From positions 87,585 to 151,584 of the forward strand of contig JANBRJ010000036.1 of assembly GCA_027577595.1 (NCBI GenBank): a stretch of 64,000 nt of DNA, written 5' to 3'. Positions 28,736-39,144 of the stretch are shown piece by piece. Position 1 is the stretch's first letter. Each line of letters starts with the position of its first letter. Source of the stretch: Coemansia sp. RSA 487 (lineage: Eukaryota > Kickxellomycota > Kickxellomycetes > Kickxellales > Kickxellaceae). Below the pieces are notes generated by a model, which saw only the letters and a program-made list of their open reading frames with translations, had not been told where the DNA came from and ran no database searches. The translations under genes and the position numbers were made by a program.

Positions 28736-31700
28736 TTAGTCTTTTCTTTTTGTCAAATGAATGATCTCTATGCCTATACCGACTATAACAACGGATACGT
28801 GTGAGGAGGCGTTGACAATGGCCATTGCCGCAGGGTCGGCTACTTGCGTGCAGCCCATGTGCTGTAGCTCCAGACCATCAGTAAAGGACCAAATGGCCAG
28901 TCTCTGGTCTGTAGCCAACGAGCAAACGCGGCATCCACCGACAAGCGCAACATGCTGGACCGCCGAAGCATGCGCGCTGGCGCGACGAGCTACTAGCCGC
29001 AGCGCACCAGGGTCCAGGGACTCCCATATGGCTACGCTGCCATCGTCTCCGCCCGTAGCTACCGTCACGCCGTGGATATCGCTTGTTACATCGATGCTGT
29101 TGACGCCTGACTGGTGCACATGCTCCTGAAGTAGCGCTGGCGGACCAAGGTCGCTTATCTGTGGGTCGCTGTTGTCTGTATCGCTAACAAACCGAGTGAC
29201 ATCCCAGAACGCCAGCTGTCCATTAGTGGCACCGCTTACAACCCACCAAGTGTCCATCTTCGACCCGTCTTTGATTATTGGCATGCGAAACGAGCTCAGC
29301 GACAAAACGCAGTGGCTGTGCGTCCGATTAGCGTCGTGCGCAGCACACACGAAGCGCCGGCGAGCGATGTCCAGACGCCATAGTCGGATCGATGCGTCCG
29401 AGTACGCAACAGCAACGAATGCTCTGCTAGCAGCGCAATCTCTTTTGACCACTGTAATATCCATGACCCGCGAGTCGCAGTCGTCAAGAAGAAGAGGGGC
29501 CATCGCATGCTCCGTCAGCTCAAGAGTTATTGGATGGATGTGCCAGCACCGCAGCTCGCAGCCACCACCGCCGGTGAGCAAATAAGCGTCCATGGATCGC
29601 ACGCATCGGATGGCCGATGTATGGCGGCGCGACTCGCTTGCAAGTTGCCATTGGCTCCCGTGGTGCTTGTGGAGCCGCAAGGACCCGTCGTCACCACCCG
29701 TGGCTACCAAGAAATGGCCGTCGTTGGTGGCTATCGCGGCAACCCCTCTTGTTTCTGTCGAACATCCACCAGCAGCCAAGCCCCCTTTGGTCGATGGAGA
29801 AGCCAAGCACTCTAGAGGAAACTCGTGTGTTTTGAGCTGCGATCGCATGATGAGGCCGATCCGGATGCCTGCAGGCGTAACCAGCATCTGCCACTGCTTG
29901 GAGCCGCCCGCACAGACCACCGAAAAGAGAAGCTCGCCATTTGGAGAACACCCGTTTCCCAGATCCATGGCCAACAGCCGTTTGCCGTGGAATGCCACAG
30001 CTATAAGTCTGTTGTGGTGCCATTTTAAATGCTCCACCCATCCGGGGGTTAGTCGGTCGCTGCGCACCCTAGTAACCACGACTCGCAGGTTATTTGACAG
30101 TGTTCCAGTCTGGGCGGCTTTCAGCTGTGCTACACTGGCACGCCACGTCTTGCCTTCTGTCAGGACCATCGGCTCCAGAGGAGTGCTTTGGGCCTTGACG
30201 CGCACCGAAAACCGTTGCACTAGGCCGTCTCGCCCGCCTGTCAGCACCGCGCACGCTCGACCACGATCCTTGGCGACTGCACTGTCGTCCACGCAATCGG
30301 TGTTAGCAAAGGCAACTGTCGATAGCGTGTATTTGCCGTGCGCTTGGTGCCAGCACACGCATGGCATAAGCAAACGAGCGTCTGAAGGAGGATCCAGCCT
30401 GCGGTATTCGCTGGCTGCACATCCATTGTCCCCAACAGATAAACCAAAGAGGTCGAACAAGTACAGTCCACCGTTGATGGATCCTATTGCCGCCCACTTG
30501 CGCTCCCTGTTGATTGCAGCCGACGCCAGGCGGCACCCCCGAGGCAGAGCAAACGTGGCCTTCACGGTCCACACGCAACCACCGTCTGCGAATGCTACGA
30601 CAGACCATACGACGCTTGCACCAGAGGAATCGGTGGTTATCAGATCAAACACGTTGTCTCCAACACTTGATATGATAAGACGCTGGACGCTCGACGTGTG
30701 CAGCTGGGCCACATGCAATGTGTTTGGGTTGGTCAGGTCTTTGGATGCCGATATCAGAACTGTTCCGTCGCGCATCCCAACAGCTACCAGATCCCCGTCC
30801 TCAGAGCATGAGGTGATCGAGTATCCATTTAGCGCATCGCTTGCGTAGCATGTGGCCCACGAGCCGTCACTGCGATGGAGTAAAATGTACCCAGATTCTG
30901 TGGCGAGGATCTCGGAGCCCCGCCCAGTTAGCGCAAACCCGAGCGCACGCTCTGGGCGATGGGGAGTGTGCAGTGGAGACAACCCCCCACCAATATACGT
31001 GTGCAATGGAGGCAGCGCAACAGTCGTCAATAGCTCGGGTTTCTCCACTCTTCTGGCCAGCGCCGTACGTATATCCCAGAGCCGGATGGACCCATCGGCT
31101 CCCCCACTGGCCACCACGGTGGGGCCGTTGCTTGGGCTGGATGCTAGCGACCATACGTTTTTCTTGCATTGGCGCCACGAATCCACAGCTCCTTCACTGG
31201 TCCACACCCTACATGTGCCGTCCTCCGATGCGCTGACTAGCAAATCATCCTGGAACAAGCAGGTCCATATGCGCGCTTGGTGTCCAAACAGCTGTTTCCT
31301 AGTAACGCCGTCTGGCGCCCGAAGGTCCCAGACAACGATTGTTCTGTCATCCGATACAGATGCTATCCTGCTTCCGTCGTTACTGAACCGTACGCCAAAC
31401 ACAACGCCCTCATGGCCTATTAATCTGTGAACGATTTCTTCTCGCTTGACATGCCATACGAGTACTTGGTTGAATACGGTGCCCGACGCTACCACCAACG
31501 AGTCTACAGTGCAGCCATGGAACGCAGCGCCATAGAGGATACACCGTTCCGCACATTGCACCCTATATACTACGGCTCCTGCATCCTGTGGATCGCAGAT
31601 CAGTACCTGGTTATGCGCAAGCGCCAGCGCCGCAAGCAGCCTACTTGTTCCTTCCGACTCGTAAACCCAGTGCGCTGCTTTGATCCAGTCCTCGGTCTGG

Positions 31701-32002
31701 TATAGCTGTTCTACCTTAATATTTGCAACGGTGTTGTCAATGTCCAAAGTTACTGCAACTATTGCCCATGACTTTGCTCCGTACACCAGCGCACGGTGCC
31801 GATCTGCTGTTATTGTGGATGTTTGGTGTATGTGGATCCCGTGGATTCGAACGCCAAATGAAAATACGGGTTCCCATCCGATGCGTTTCTGCGAAACAGT
31901 GTTGTATACGCATAGCCATCCGCCACTGGATGTCAGTAATACTTTGTCAGAAGCAAACTCTAATGCGGTAACCGGAAGCTGCCTAAACACTGATTCAAAC
32001 AT
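28736..32002 (-). CDS. WDR6: WDR6/TRM734-like WD40 protein
   Basis: 1,088-aa multi-propeller WD40 protein. In yeast and animals this family partners the tRNA 2'-O-methyltransferase Trm7/FTSJ1 to modify the wobble base. The most diagnostic part is at about 145-235: AERCILYGAAFHG, then VASGTVFNQVLVW and HRLIGHEGVVFGVRFSNDGSR-x-ASVSDDRT-x-x-VWDL, which matches WDR6 better than general WD40 proteins. Further WD repeats end in typical VW, LW and IW dipeptides through to the C-terminus. The start is the ATG at 32000-32002. It is divergent from TANGO6, with 346 bp between start codons. Confidence 0.85.
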   Translation of the reverse strand: MFESVFRQLPVTALEFASDKVLLTSSGGWLCVYNTVSQKRIGWEPVFSFGVRIHGIHIHQTSTITADRHRALVYGAKSWAIVAVTLDIDNTVANIKVEQLYQTEDWIKAAHWVYESEGTSRLLAALALAHNQVLICDPQDAGAVVYRVQCAERCILYGAAFHGCTVDSLVVASGTVFNQVLVWHVKREEIVHRLIGHEGVVFGVRFSNDGSRIASVSDDRTIVVWDLRAPDGVTRKQLFGHQARIWTCLFQDDLLVSASEDGTCRVWTSEGAVDSWRQCKKNVWSLASSPSNGPTVVASGGADGSIRLWDIRTALARRVEKPELLTTVALPPLHTYIGGGLSPLHTPHRPERALGFALTGRGSEILATESGYILLHRSDGSWATCYASDALNGYSITSCSEDGDLVAVGMRDGTVLISASKDLTNPNTLHVAQLHTSSVQRLIISSVGDNVFDLITTDSSGASVVWSVVAFADGGCVWTVKATFALPRGCRLASAAINRERKWAAIGSINGGLYLFDLFGLSVGDNGCAASEYRRLDPPSDARLLMPCVCWHQAHGKYTLSTVAFANTDCVDDSAVAKDRGRACAVLTGGRDGLVQRFSVRVKAQSTPLEPMVLTEGKTWRASVAQLKAAQTGTLSNNLRVVVTRVRSDRLTPGWVEHLKWHHNRLIAVAFHGKRLLAMDLGNGCSPNGELLFSVVCAGGSKQWQMLVTPAGIRIGLIMRSQLKTHEFPLECLASPSTKGGLAAGGCSTETRGVAAIATNDGHFLVATGGDDGSLRLHKHHGSQWQLASESRRHTSAIRCVRSMDAYLLTGGGGCELRCWHIHPITLELTEHAMAPLLLDDCDSRVMDITVVKRDCAASRAFVAVAYSDASIRLWRLDIARRRFVCAAHDANRTHSHCVLSLSSFRMPIIKDGSKMDTWWVVSGATNGQLAFWDVTRFVSDTDNSDPQISDLGPPALLQEHVHQSGVNSIDVTSDIHGVTVATGGDDGSVAIWESLDPGALRLVARRASAHASAVQHVALVGGCRVCSLATDQRLAIWSFTDGLELQHMGCTQVADPAAMAIVNASSHVSVVIVGIGIEIIHLTKRKD

Positions 32003-32348
32003 TCCCTAAAGATTACTGCTAATTAGCCAATGGTTGGTTTGAGAACGTGTGTTTATCAGATTGCTTAGTTAGTATATCTTTATTTTTTATTTTTTATTTT
32101 TATTCGAGTGTACGTGGTTTTCCTAGATATGCTTTTCGATTCATCCGCTCTCTATTCAAATGGTATTATGGCAAAATCATGTTATTTTTTGTACACCCCA
32201 TATCGTGCCACTTTACCCACATTCTTTTGTATAAAGTACAAGTATTGAAACCAATGGCTATATTATTCTTGCTTTCTCAAGCTCATTGTCAAGGATAAAA
32301 ACAATTGCGTATCAAGGCTTTGGATATATAGTTATTACTTTAAAAAAA
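32003..32348. promoter_or_regulatory. Divergent promoter WDR6 / TANGO6
   Basis: 346 bp between head-to-head ATGs, T-rich near 32080-32105. The sequence is AT-rich, unlike the GC-rich coding flanks. Core elements cannot be placed with confidence. Confidence 0.4.
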
Positions 32349-35300
32349 ATGGCAACAAATTTTTCGCCCGACTTTCCTTCGCTTTCAGAGCTCTCGGATC
32401 TTGTCACGTTTACACTGGATACAATCAAAGATGCAGTAAAGCGACTCAGCAAAGGAGGTGTATCCAAGGATCACCAAGTACTTGCATCGTTACCCACACA
32501 ACTACCAATGCTCCCCATTCTAATGCATTTAGAAGCAGTCCAACAAGAGACGATTGTTTATTACAACAAGAGTCCTCAAGACAGTATAGCCCCTCAAGAG
32601 AGAATACCTGATGCCCTGGGCTTACGTGACCGCCAACTGATCGTCCAAGCCATCGATCTGTTTGTTATATTCGAATTGTATCCACGGTTAGCACCTGGCG
32701 TGGGTATCCCATTGGACAAGCGTGTTAAATCGGAAGCGGTCTCGCAGGTACTGCAGGCTCTCCAGCAGCGATCTCTTTTTTCTCAAGTAAACCAAGAGGG
32801 TGGTGTGTGGGCGCCGTCCAAAGACACTGACTTGGAGCAAATCGTTCTGCGGCTGACGGATATCGTCGCTCGACGTATCCGCGGCGATGTGGCATCCGTG
32901 TTGGTTGAAAAAAACGTACCAGACTTGCTACCTGCACTCCTACAACTCGCTTACGCACCATTGCCACCTATGCATGATGGCGAAAGGAAGCCGGTGTTTT
33001 GGATGCACGAAAAACACATGGTGGTTGCGCAAGGAGAGCGGCGAATCGAGTTGCGCAAACGGTTTACGAGGCTATTCGACTCGTCTAGTCCGTTTGTGCT
33101 GCTGGAAGTGTTGACAAGTCTGCTGAACGCTTCGCTGGGAACACGGTCCAAATGGTTTCGCACCCTGTGCGGCAGGTTTCTCAGCCGAGTGCTAATGAGA
33201 CCCCAAGGTGTATATGTTTCGGTTGAGTTTATTGCTGGGAACGACGACGAACTAAACACAGAGAAACTCGAGCGGATCGCCAACCTTTTGCTTACTCCGC
33301 CAGCAGGGATGGACCGATCAGAGTACTATGCCAAAGTCGTGCCGCAAATAACTGCAATGGCGGTCCCTGCTGATTCATCCGATACGGGGGAGTTTGAAAA
33401 CGAGGATGCGAAACAGATGGTCGACTACATAATGGACAAGGCAGCTTCCCAGGAACGTCTAGTGCAGGCAGCAGTCTACGCGTTGCAAAGATTGGCTGAC
33501 AAGGACCCCAAAGCGTTTGTGGAATACGCGGCAGATCCACTTTTATTGCCGATCAGAAGGTGGTTTGATGAGCGGCTCGAAAAACCAGACCAGCAGTTAG
33601 ATGATCCCATATCCCGTGGCCTTGGATCCTTTAAGCTTACGAAGCCTAATCACCCGGTGAAGATCCAAGTGATCGAAGATGCAGCTAGCTTACCACCAAC
33701 TTCCACTAGTACACCGCCCGTCGTGTCATCGGCAACCGCGTTGCAAAAGGCATTGGCTGGGATCCAACAGCTCATGCTTGTGCACGGCTCGCCGTCTGAA
33801 CCACAGTTGCTTTTGGAAAAGCTCGTTGTGCCTGTATTTGCACCGCTTGTCCACTGGTACGCATACGAATCTACCACGCAACAACAAATCAAGACTGCTG
33901 ACGATAGATTAAGTGTCGCAGAGATCTTACGTGAGATCGTAGTAACGACTTTGGCTAGCATGCCGCACGGTGCTTCGGTTGCGATGGTTATTGAGCTGGT
34001 CCAGCATGTGCGAGACAGTGCTAGTGGTGGTTTTGCGGAAGATAGCAGCGATTCAATGGACTGGCCAGTATTTGATCGAACAGGCATTAATACAAAAGCT
34101 AATACAAGGCTTGTATGGCGTTCTTGCTTAGCATCCCCTTCTGAGCAGGATCAATCGCATGTGCCAGTTGATGGGCTTCTGGATATCCTTGCGGATAGCA
34201 GATTAAGCGGGCTCGTCGGCGATCTGTTCGTGACACTACTGCGCGAGCAAGAGGCATTGATGGAGCTGGTGCGCGGTGCATCCGGCGACGCTTCTTCGTC
34301 TAGCAATGTGAGTGGAATTCGAGGGTTGACGCACAAGTGGTGGCTTGTGTCGCAAACCACAATGTCGATAATCGAGCGGTTTGGGCCCTCAGTTCTCTCA
34401 CGACACACGGACGTCCTGGCCTTTATTCTCAATGTTCTTGACCGATATATGGACGACGCAGTCTCTGGCAGTGGCGAAGAAAAGAGCGGTGGCAATAAAG
34501 AGCCGCTGGAGTCGCTGGAGTCGCTGATGCAGACACTGGATGTGGATGAATCGGACACCGATAGTAAAGTGGGCGGAACGGAGATCGTCATGCTTGCATT
34601 GATGCTACTGGGCCAGCTGATGAGCGCCAGCGAGGAGAAGACATTTGCTAAAGGCGATATGGATTTGTTTGATGCTCCGTCGCTCAAATTGTTGCGCACG
34701 ATCCAGGGCCAGATCAAACAGATAAGCAAAGACGGAAGGATCGTGCGTGCTGTGGCGCAGATTGCTAGTGCTGTGCAGATGCAAGTGACCTTGGTGCTGG
34801 CGCTCCAGGGAGCCAATGCCAATGAAGCGGATTCTCAGTCGGAGGAGCCTAGCACCGATGTGTCACGGTTCAATGCGGCGCTACGTGACGTGCACGATGA
34901 GCTGGTGCCGGTCCAGGCGCATGGGATCATTGAGCTGCGCAGCATGGTTCTTGCCAAATCGGGAGCTGTGGTCGATAGCAAGGAACGCCTGGGTGCGGTT
35001 ATAGACGTGTTTGTGGACAAGATAAAGTCGGCCGACAGTTTTGTGTACCTCAACGCTGTGCGCGGACTGTCTGCATTGGCCGATGCGCACGGACAACGCT
35101 TCGTTCCGCGACTAATAGAAATGTACTGCGCTAATGGTGGCGAGTTTTCGCTGGACGAGCAGCTGCGTGTGGGCGAAGCGCTACTGCAAAGTATCCAGCG
35201 CGCAGGTGAAATGCTGCCCGAGTATGCGCCGCTGCTTGTCCCGCAGCTTCTTGCGATGGTCCAGAACGCTGCTGGTGCGGGAAAGAGCGAATCGGAGGAA

Positions 35301-35654
35301 GCGGTGGTGCGTGTGCACTCGGCGCTATCGATCCTTGCAACTGCCGCACAGACCAGCGCACTTGCGTTGAACCGCTGGATGGATCTAATCGCTGCCACAG
35401 TCGACGGCATCCTTATTGCCGAGCCCGATGCGGTGGAGCTGCGCCGCGCAGCCATCGTCTTCTGGGTATCGCTTCTGCGCGGGTTCGGTGCGCGCCTGGT
35501 AGAGATGGTTGATATGGACATCTTGCGCCAAATGCATCGCACTCTTCGCCGCATCAGCGACTCCGATACCGAGGATGAGTTGACGCAGATGCATGCACAG
35601 GTGGGGATTGAGGAGCTTGGTGATGTTGTCAAAAGTCACTTATTCTTGCCGTGA
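32349..35654 (+). CDS. RTP1: TANGO6/RTP1-like HEAT-repeat protein
   Basis: 1,101 aa from the ATG at 32349 (the frame upstream starts at TTG). It is almost wholly helical. The C-terminal third carries the family signature: HDELVPVQAHGIIELR, a DVFVDKIKSADSFVYLNAVRG stretch, LSALAD and later YAPLLVPQLLAM, typical of RTP1/TANGO6. In yeast Rtp1 assists assembly and nuclear import of RNA polymerase II; in animals TANGO6 affects Golgi organisation and RNA polymerase II levels. The N-terminal half is less conserved and includes an acidic loop (about 720-760). It converges with the gene at 35768-36901. Confidence 0.85.
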   Translation: MATNFSPDFPSLSELSDLVTFTLDTIKDAVKRLSKGGVSKDHQVLASLPTQLPMLPILMHLEAVQQETIVYYNKSPQDSIAPQERIPDALGLRDRQLIVQAIDLFVIFELYPRLAPGVGIPLDKRVKSEAVSQVLQALQQRSLFSQVNQEGGVWAPSKDTDLEQIVLRLTDIVARRIRGDVASVLVEKNVPDLLPALLQLAYAPLPPMHDGERKPVFWMHEKHMVVAQGERRIELRKRFTRLFDSSSPFVLLEVLTSLLNASLGTRSKWFRTLCGRFLSRVLMRPQGVYVSVEFIAGNDDELNTEKLERIANLLLTPPAGMDRSEYYAKVVPQITAMAVPADSSDTGEFENEDAKQMVDYIMDKAASQERLVQAAVYALQRLADKDPKAFVEYAADPLLLPIRRWFDERLEKPDQQLDDPISRGLGSFKLTKPNHPVKIQVIEDAASLPPTSTSTPPVVSSATALQKALAGIQQLMLVHGSPSEPQLLLEKLVVPVFAPLVHWYAYESTTQQQIKTADDRLSVAEILREIVVTTLASMPHGASVAMVIELVQHVRDSASGGFAEDSSDSMDWPVFDRTGINTKANTRLVWRSCLASPSEQDQSHVPVDGLLDILADSRLSGLVGDLFVTLLREQEALMELVRGASGDASSSSNVSGIRGLTHKWWLVSQTTMSIIERFGPSVLSRHTDVLAFILNVLDRYMDDAVSGSGEEKSGGNKEPLESLESLMQTLDVDESDTDSKVGGTEIVMLALMLLGQLMSASEEKTFAKGDMDLFDAPSLKLLRTIQGQIKQISKDGRIVRAVAQIASAVQMQVTLVLALQGANANEADSQSEEPSTDVSRFNAALRDVHDELVPVQAHGIIELRSMVLAKSGAVVDSKERLGAVIDVFVDKIKSADSFVYLNAVRGLSALADAHGQRFVPRLIEMYCANGGEFSLDEQLRVGEALLQSIQRAGEMLPEYAPLLVPQLLAMVQNAAGAGKSESEEAVVRVHSALSILATAAQTSALALNRWMDLIAATVDGILIAEPDAVELRRAAIVFWVSLLRGFGARLVEMVDMDILRQMHRTLRRISDSDTEDELTQMHAQVGIEELGDVVKSHLFLP

Positions 35655-35767
35655 ATAGAGTTTGGCGTTTGTGGGAAAATATATATTTAGCTTTTTTGTA
35701 TTTTTAAAGCATGCGTAGAAGAGTATAGCAAAAGGAAAAGGAGGGGGAGGAGGGAATGAGATGTTGT

Positions 35768-36901
35768 TTATTTGTAGCGCCTTTGGGACCTGCCCCAGTT
35801 GCTGCTGAACGAGATTGCTACAGGAGTCGCCGGCGTCCTTATTGTTGTGCTTCTACCAAGCTTGCCATCAACCGGGAGGGTGTTGGAGAACTGCGAGCGC
35901 TTGACAAACTTTGGCGCGCCCCAGTTGCTGACAAGGCTTTGGGCGCTTGGTCTGTTTGCCTTGAGCCTGCTGAGCCGCGAAATAAGCGATTTGTTCCTGT
36001 TCTGGTGGTTCTCCTCCTCATCGTCGTCGTCGTCATATGATATGTCAAGCGCAAGATTCGTCAGGCTTTTGGAGGCACGCAGCTCTGGCGAAGCCGGTCT
36101 TGAATGTTGCTGCTGCTGCTGCTGTGGTTGGTCGGTGGTTTTGTTGTATCGCCGCGATGACATTGGGCGCGTTCTGCTGCGAATGCCGCCAAGACTCTTC
36201 TTGGCCTCTTCCTGGACAATGGCTGGTTTTGGCGACACAACAGTGACGGACTTGAACTGCTGCTGGTGGGGGACGCGCCTGTTCTCCATGCCTGGCGGAA
36301 TGATGGTGACCGAGGATTTTATCTTAAGTGCCGTTTTGGTCGGCTGCTCGCTCACGTGCACAGGGTCAGCAGCCTCAAGGTCGCTGGCGCTGCTTGCATT
36401 GTTCCTGTGGTTGTAGAAGCACTCGTCGCCCTCGTCAATTGTGTTGATAACCGTTTTCATGGTTCCTGGTGTCACTGCTTCCACTGAGGAGGAGGAAGAT
36501 GCCATTGATGACGTGCTAACAGTGCGCGAATGCCCGTCCCCTGAAGGGTCGTCGCTTCTGCTACTGCTGTTCCCAAGCTCTTTGCTGGAAACAAGAGGTG
36601 CGATGGCTGTGCTGGCCTCGCTGAGAACAGGCGATGGCGACTCTTCCTTTTGCGCCTTCTTTTGGCCCAGCTTTGGGAGACGCGATTCTTGGAAGAACTT
36701 CTGTGCGCCGGCTGATGCAGGCGGTGGGCTGTCGTCACTGCTGGCCTTTTGAACTTCTGCAAAGTTCTTGGGCAAGCGTAGACGGGCGCGGGGTGCTGGC
36801 TTGTTGTTTGTGTTGTTGGCCGACCCGTGCGTCTGCTCTATCCATCGGATACGGTCCACCACGGACGACCTCTTATTGCTGGTTGGCGAGCTGACAGACA
36901 T
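35768..36901 (-). CDS. Hypothetical disordered Ser-rich protein
   Basis: 377 aa from the ATG at 36899-36901; the open frame upstream to 36979 adds only a hydrophobic stretch read from UTR. The protein is mostly low-complexity: polySer, polyGln (six or so Gln near 295) and an acidic DDDDDEEE run. Short ordered islands are an N-terminal SSVVDRIRWIEQTHG, a central KSSVTIIPPG, and two SNWG motifs near the C-terminus (VSNWGAPKFVKR, SSNWGRSQRR), flanked by basic residues. The pattern suggests a scaffold or regulatory protein with short linear motifs. No family is recognised. Confidence 0.65.
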   Translation of the reverse strand: MSVSSPTSNKRSSVVDRIRWIEQTHGSANNTNNKPAPRARLRLPKNFAEVQKASSDDSPPPASAGAQKFFQESRLPKLGQKKAQKEESPSPVLSEASTAIAPLVSSKELGNSSSRSDDPSGDGHSRTVSTSSMASSSSSVEAVTPGTMKTVINTIDEGDECFYNHRNNASSASDLEAADPVHVSEQPTKTALKIKSSVTIIPPGMENRRVPHQQQFKSVTVVSPKPAIVQEEAKKSLGGIRSRTRPMSSRRYNKTTDQPQQQQQQHSRPASPELRASKSLTNLALDISYDDDDDEEENHQNRNKSLISRLSRLKANRPSAQSLVSNWGAPKFVKRSQFSNTLPVDGKLGRSTTIRTPATPVAISFSSNWGRSQRRYK

Positions 36902-37455
36902 TGTTATCGATAAAAAAAGGTGTAGGAGATACCAAACGAAACAAACAAAAAAAGGAGTGGGAAGGAGAAAAGGAGACAACCTGTTTTCTTTTATTCAGTG
37001 AATCCTTTCTTTCTTTCCTTTTTTTTTGCCCGCGTGGTTTGGTGCATTTTTTTTTGTTTTTAGCGATTCCCAAAGCAGCGATCGACAATGGTTGATGCGC
37101 TCTTTATTCTTGTATGTTATTTATTCTTTTTATCAGGAATACAAACACAAGATTCACAATCAATCAAAAGGGGTTAGAAAAGAAAAGTGGGGAAGGCAGG
37201 GACCGCGGTCTCACTCTTTTCCCGTTTCCAATTTACTTTCCGTCCGTTTCCTAAAAACCCTAAAAAATGCAAATGCCATACTTTTGCTGTAAACTCTAAA
37301 ACACAGCCTGCTCTTTTCTATGAGGCGGTAGTTGGAATGAAAATCAGCTCATGTACATTGACGGATCACAGTGTATCTAGCCTTTGCTTTTGTTTATTAT
37401 AAACCACCCTCTTTAAATGCAAAATTGAGCAAAGAAACCCTCAAGAAACGCACTA
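36902..37455. other. Intergenic region
   Basis: Promoter of the 35768-36901 gene (poly-A and poly-T tracts at 36905-37060) and the 3' flank of the first tandem small gene. No gene is supported. Confidence 0.4.
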
Positions 37456-37836
37456 CTACAAGTCGTTAAAAAACAGGACGCAGCCTACATCTTGGGCAGC
37501 GTTGCGCAGCTCACACTCGAACATACCCAACCAATAGAGCTTACCACGAGACAGGTATGTACGAAACGTGATGGTTCGCACAAATGTTCCGGATTGAATT
37601 TCGGGAATCAGCATAGCATGCGGACCAGCAATTGAAATGCTGTATGCATTTTTGTTAAGAAAAACTATGCAAACGCCGTGGCTACATACAGGGGTAAACT
37701 TATTGTATTCGTGCTCTTCCACACAATAGAATTTTTTGAAAGAGTGCGGCCCAATCGCAACCCATGGGCAGCCAGAGACATCAATTGCGTATCGAACGAG
37801 TACTATTGCATCAGAGTTGTTGTAGATGGTGTACAT
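37456..37836 (-). CDS. Tandem-array small protein, member 1
   Basis: 126 aa from the ATG at 37834-37836, chosen because all four members then start with a short segment leading to N-N-S-[DN] and have nearly equal lengths (124-126 aa); the frame upstream to 37896 is not shared. Conserved features are the N-terminal YNNSD, an [IV]-x-P segment near residue 30, a central hydrophobic VCIVFLNK strand, SISIAGPHAMLIP, and a C-terminal LG-x-x-x-x-E-[LI] region. No signal peptide or membrane helix is present. The alternation of short hydrophobic strands suggests a small beta-sandwich. Family and function are unrecognised. Confidence 0.7.
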   Translation of the reverse strand: MYTIYNNSDAIVLVRYAIDVSGCPWVAIGPHSFKKFYCVEEHEYNKFTPVCSHGVCIVFLNKNAYSISIAGPHAMLIPEIQSGTFVRTITFRTYLSRGKLYWLGMFECELRNAAQDVGCVLFFNDL

Positions 37837-37904
37837 GATGAGAAAAAGGCAGAGTTTTGCAGCCTGCTTAGTTTGTTTAATGAACTGTGATTTCAATTGC
37901 CATC

Positions 37905-37947
37905 TTATATACGTTGACTGTGTCGGTGATTATTTCGTGTTCTTGAA
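37905..37947 (-). promoter_or_regulatory. TATA box plus TTCTTGAA palindrome of member 1
   Basis: TTATATACG (plus strand 37905-37913; TATA on the coding strand) lies about 70 bp upstream of the ATG, and TTCTTGAA (37940-37947) lies 26 bp further upstream. The same arrangement occurs before the other three members. TTCnnGAA is the core of a heat-shock element. Confidence 0.6.
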
Positions 37948-38348
37948 TGGCTGGAAGTAAAATGACATGTTTAGAATGTCTTCAATTCACGAATTGTCAA
38001 ATTCGCATGGCTATACTGTATATAATCAAGACAATTAGTAACAGCCTTTCCTGACCCGTTAAAATCTGTTCACTTTTTTTTGGAACAATCAAACCAAGAG
38101 AAATTCGAGTAGTGGAGTTGTTAGAATAAAAGCAGTACACGAATGATTCCATTTCAAAATAAGAAAAATATTACGAGTCAACTATCACAAGTATAGATTG
38201 TCCAAGATCAACTATTGCACTAAAGGGCCTCCAATACAACTGAAACACGGGCATCGCTAGAATTTAGTGCCGGATCTTTGAGACGATTTGATTGTTTTAT
38301 TTCAAAAGCAAAAGAGAATGAAAGTGCTGTCTATTTTATGAGAAAACA

Positions 38349-38729
38349 CTATTGCTCAACAATCTCTAAAACATAGCCAGCTATTTCGGCAGCACCTAGA
38401 ATGTCGATATGACACCGATTAAACACATCTATCACATCGCAAGTTATACTTTTAATGAACGGGATGGCTTGTACGGGCTCCTCTGAAAGACAATCAGGAA
38501 ACAGAATAGCATTTGTATTGTCAATAAGTATGCTCCAGTCCACTACGTCGAGGAACACTACGCGCATGCCCAGATAGCCTATCAGTATAAGCAAATTGTA
38601 ATTGCGCCCATTATCAAGTTGAATGTATTCGAATCTGCCTGGATCAATAGTAGTCCATGGGTTATTGCGCTCATATGTCACAAATTTGGTGAGTATCGCT
38701 TGATTTGAGTTATTATCGACACGGAACAT
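38349..38729 (-). CDS. Tandem-array small protein, member 2
   Basis: 126 aa from the ATG at 38727-38729 (MFRVDNNSN). It aligns along its length with the other members: the NNSN motif, TTIDPGRFEYIQL (compare TIEANDWENFEF in member 4), LLILIGYLGMRVVFL, and NAILFPD where the others have TILIP. It is the most divergent copy in its C-terminal third. Intergenic spacing and orientation match a tandem duplication. No known domain is recognised; a cytosolic protein is likely because no export signal is present. Confidence 0.7.
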   Translation of the reverse strand: MFRVDNNSNQAILTKFVTYERNNPWTTIDPGRFEYIQLDNGRNYNLLILIGYLGMRVVFLDVVDWSILIDNTNAILFPDCLSEEPVQAIPFIKSITCDVIDVFNRCHIDILGAAEIAGYVLEIVEQ

Positions 38730-38805
38730 AAAGAGAAAAAGGATGTGTTTTGGTATCATAGCTGCTTGCATGGTGGTCTACGACTATAGTTGGCCAAACA
38801 TCGTT

Positions 38806-38847
38806 TTATATACGCTGATTATTGAAGATAAAAAGTTTGTTCTCGAA
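38806..38847 (-). promoter_or_regulatory. TATA box plus TTCTCGAA palindrome of member 2
   Basis: TTATATACG at 38806-38814, identical to member 1, and TTCTCGAA at 38840-38847, 25 bp further upstream. The middle two bases differ from the other copies while the TTC/GAA half-sites are kept. Confidence 0.6.
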
Positions 38848-39144
38848 TTGTTATAAATAGAATCTGTAAACGCAAGACTCCTGCTTGGATTAATCTATTA
38901 CAGAATTGGCTTCTGGCTGACGGTGGTATTGAGTTCATTTTCAGCATATTGCAGCGTTGCTGGTAATCGATATGTCGCTGTCCATAATCCTAATAAGTTA
39001 ATATCAGTAGATGTATTAGCCGCGATTAAACGAGTCATTATTGACAAACAACACGGGATCACTATTCTCGTTACATTTCTATTATCAACTTACTCTATAA
39101 AAAACTGTTAAAATAGAAAAGTAAACTTTAATGTGAAATAAAAC

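Noticed and set aside
29592-30848. A 418-aa plus-strand frame
   Set aside because: Antisense shadow of the WDR6 coding sequence; low-complexity Arg/Ser/Pro composition and no domain.
31838-31860. GTTCGAATCC-like tRNA B box (minus strand)
   Set aside because: It lies inside the conserved N-terminal coding region of WDR6 and no cloverleaf can be drawn around it.
34835-35632. Minus-strand Ser/Thr/Arg-rich frame
   Set aside because: Lies opposite the most conserved part of TANGO6/RTP1, so it is a shadow.
38923-39111. Plus-strand 62-codon frame between array members 2 and 3
   Set aside because: Starts at GTG, has no ATG and no similarity to the array proteins.
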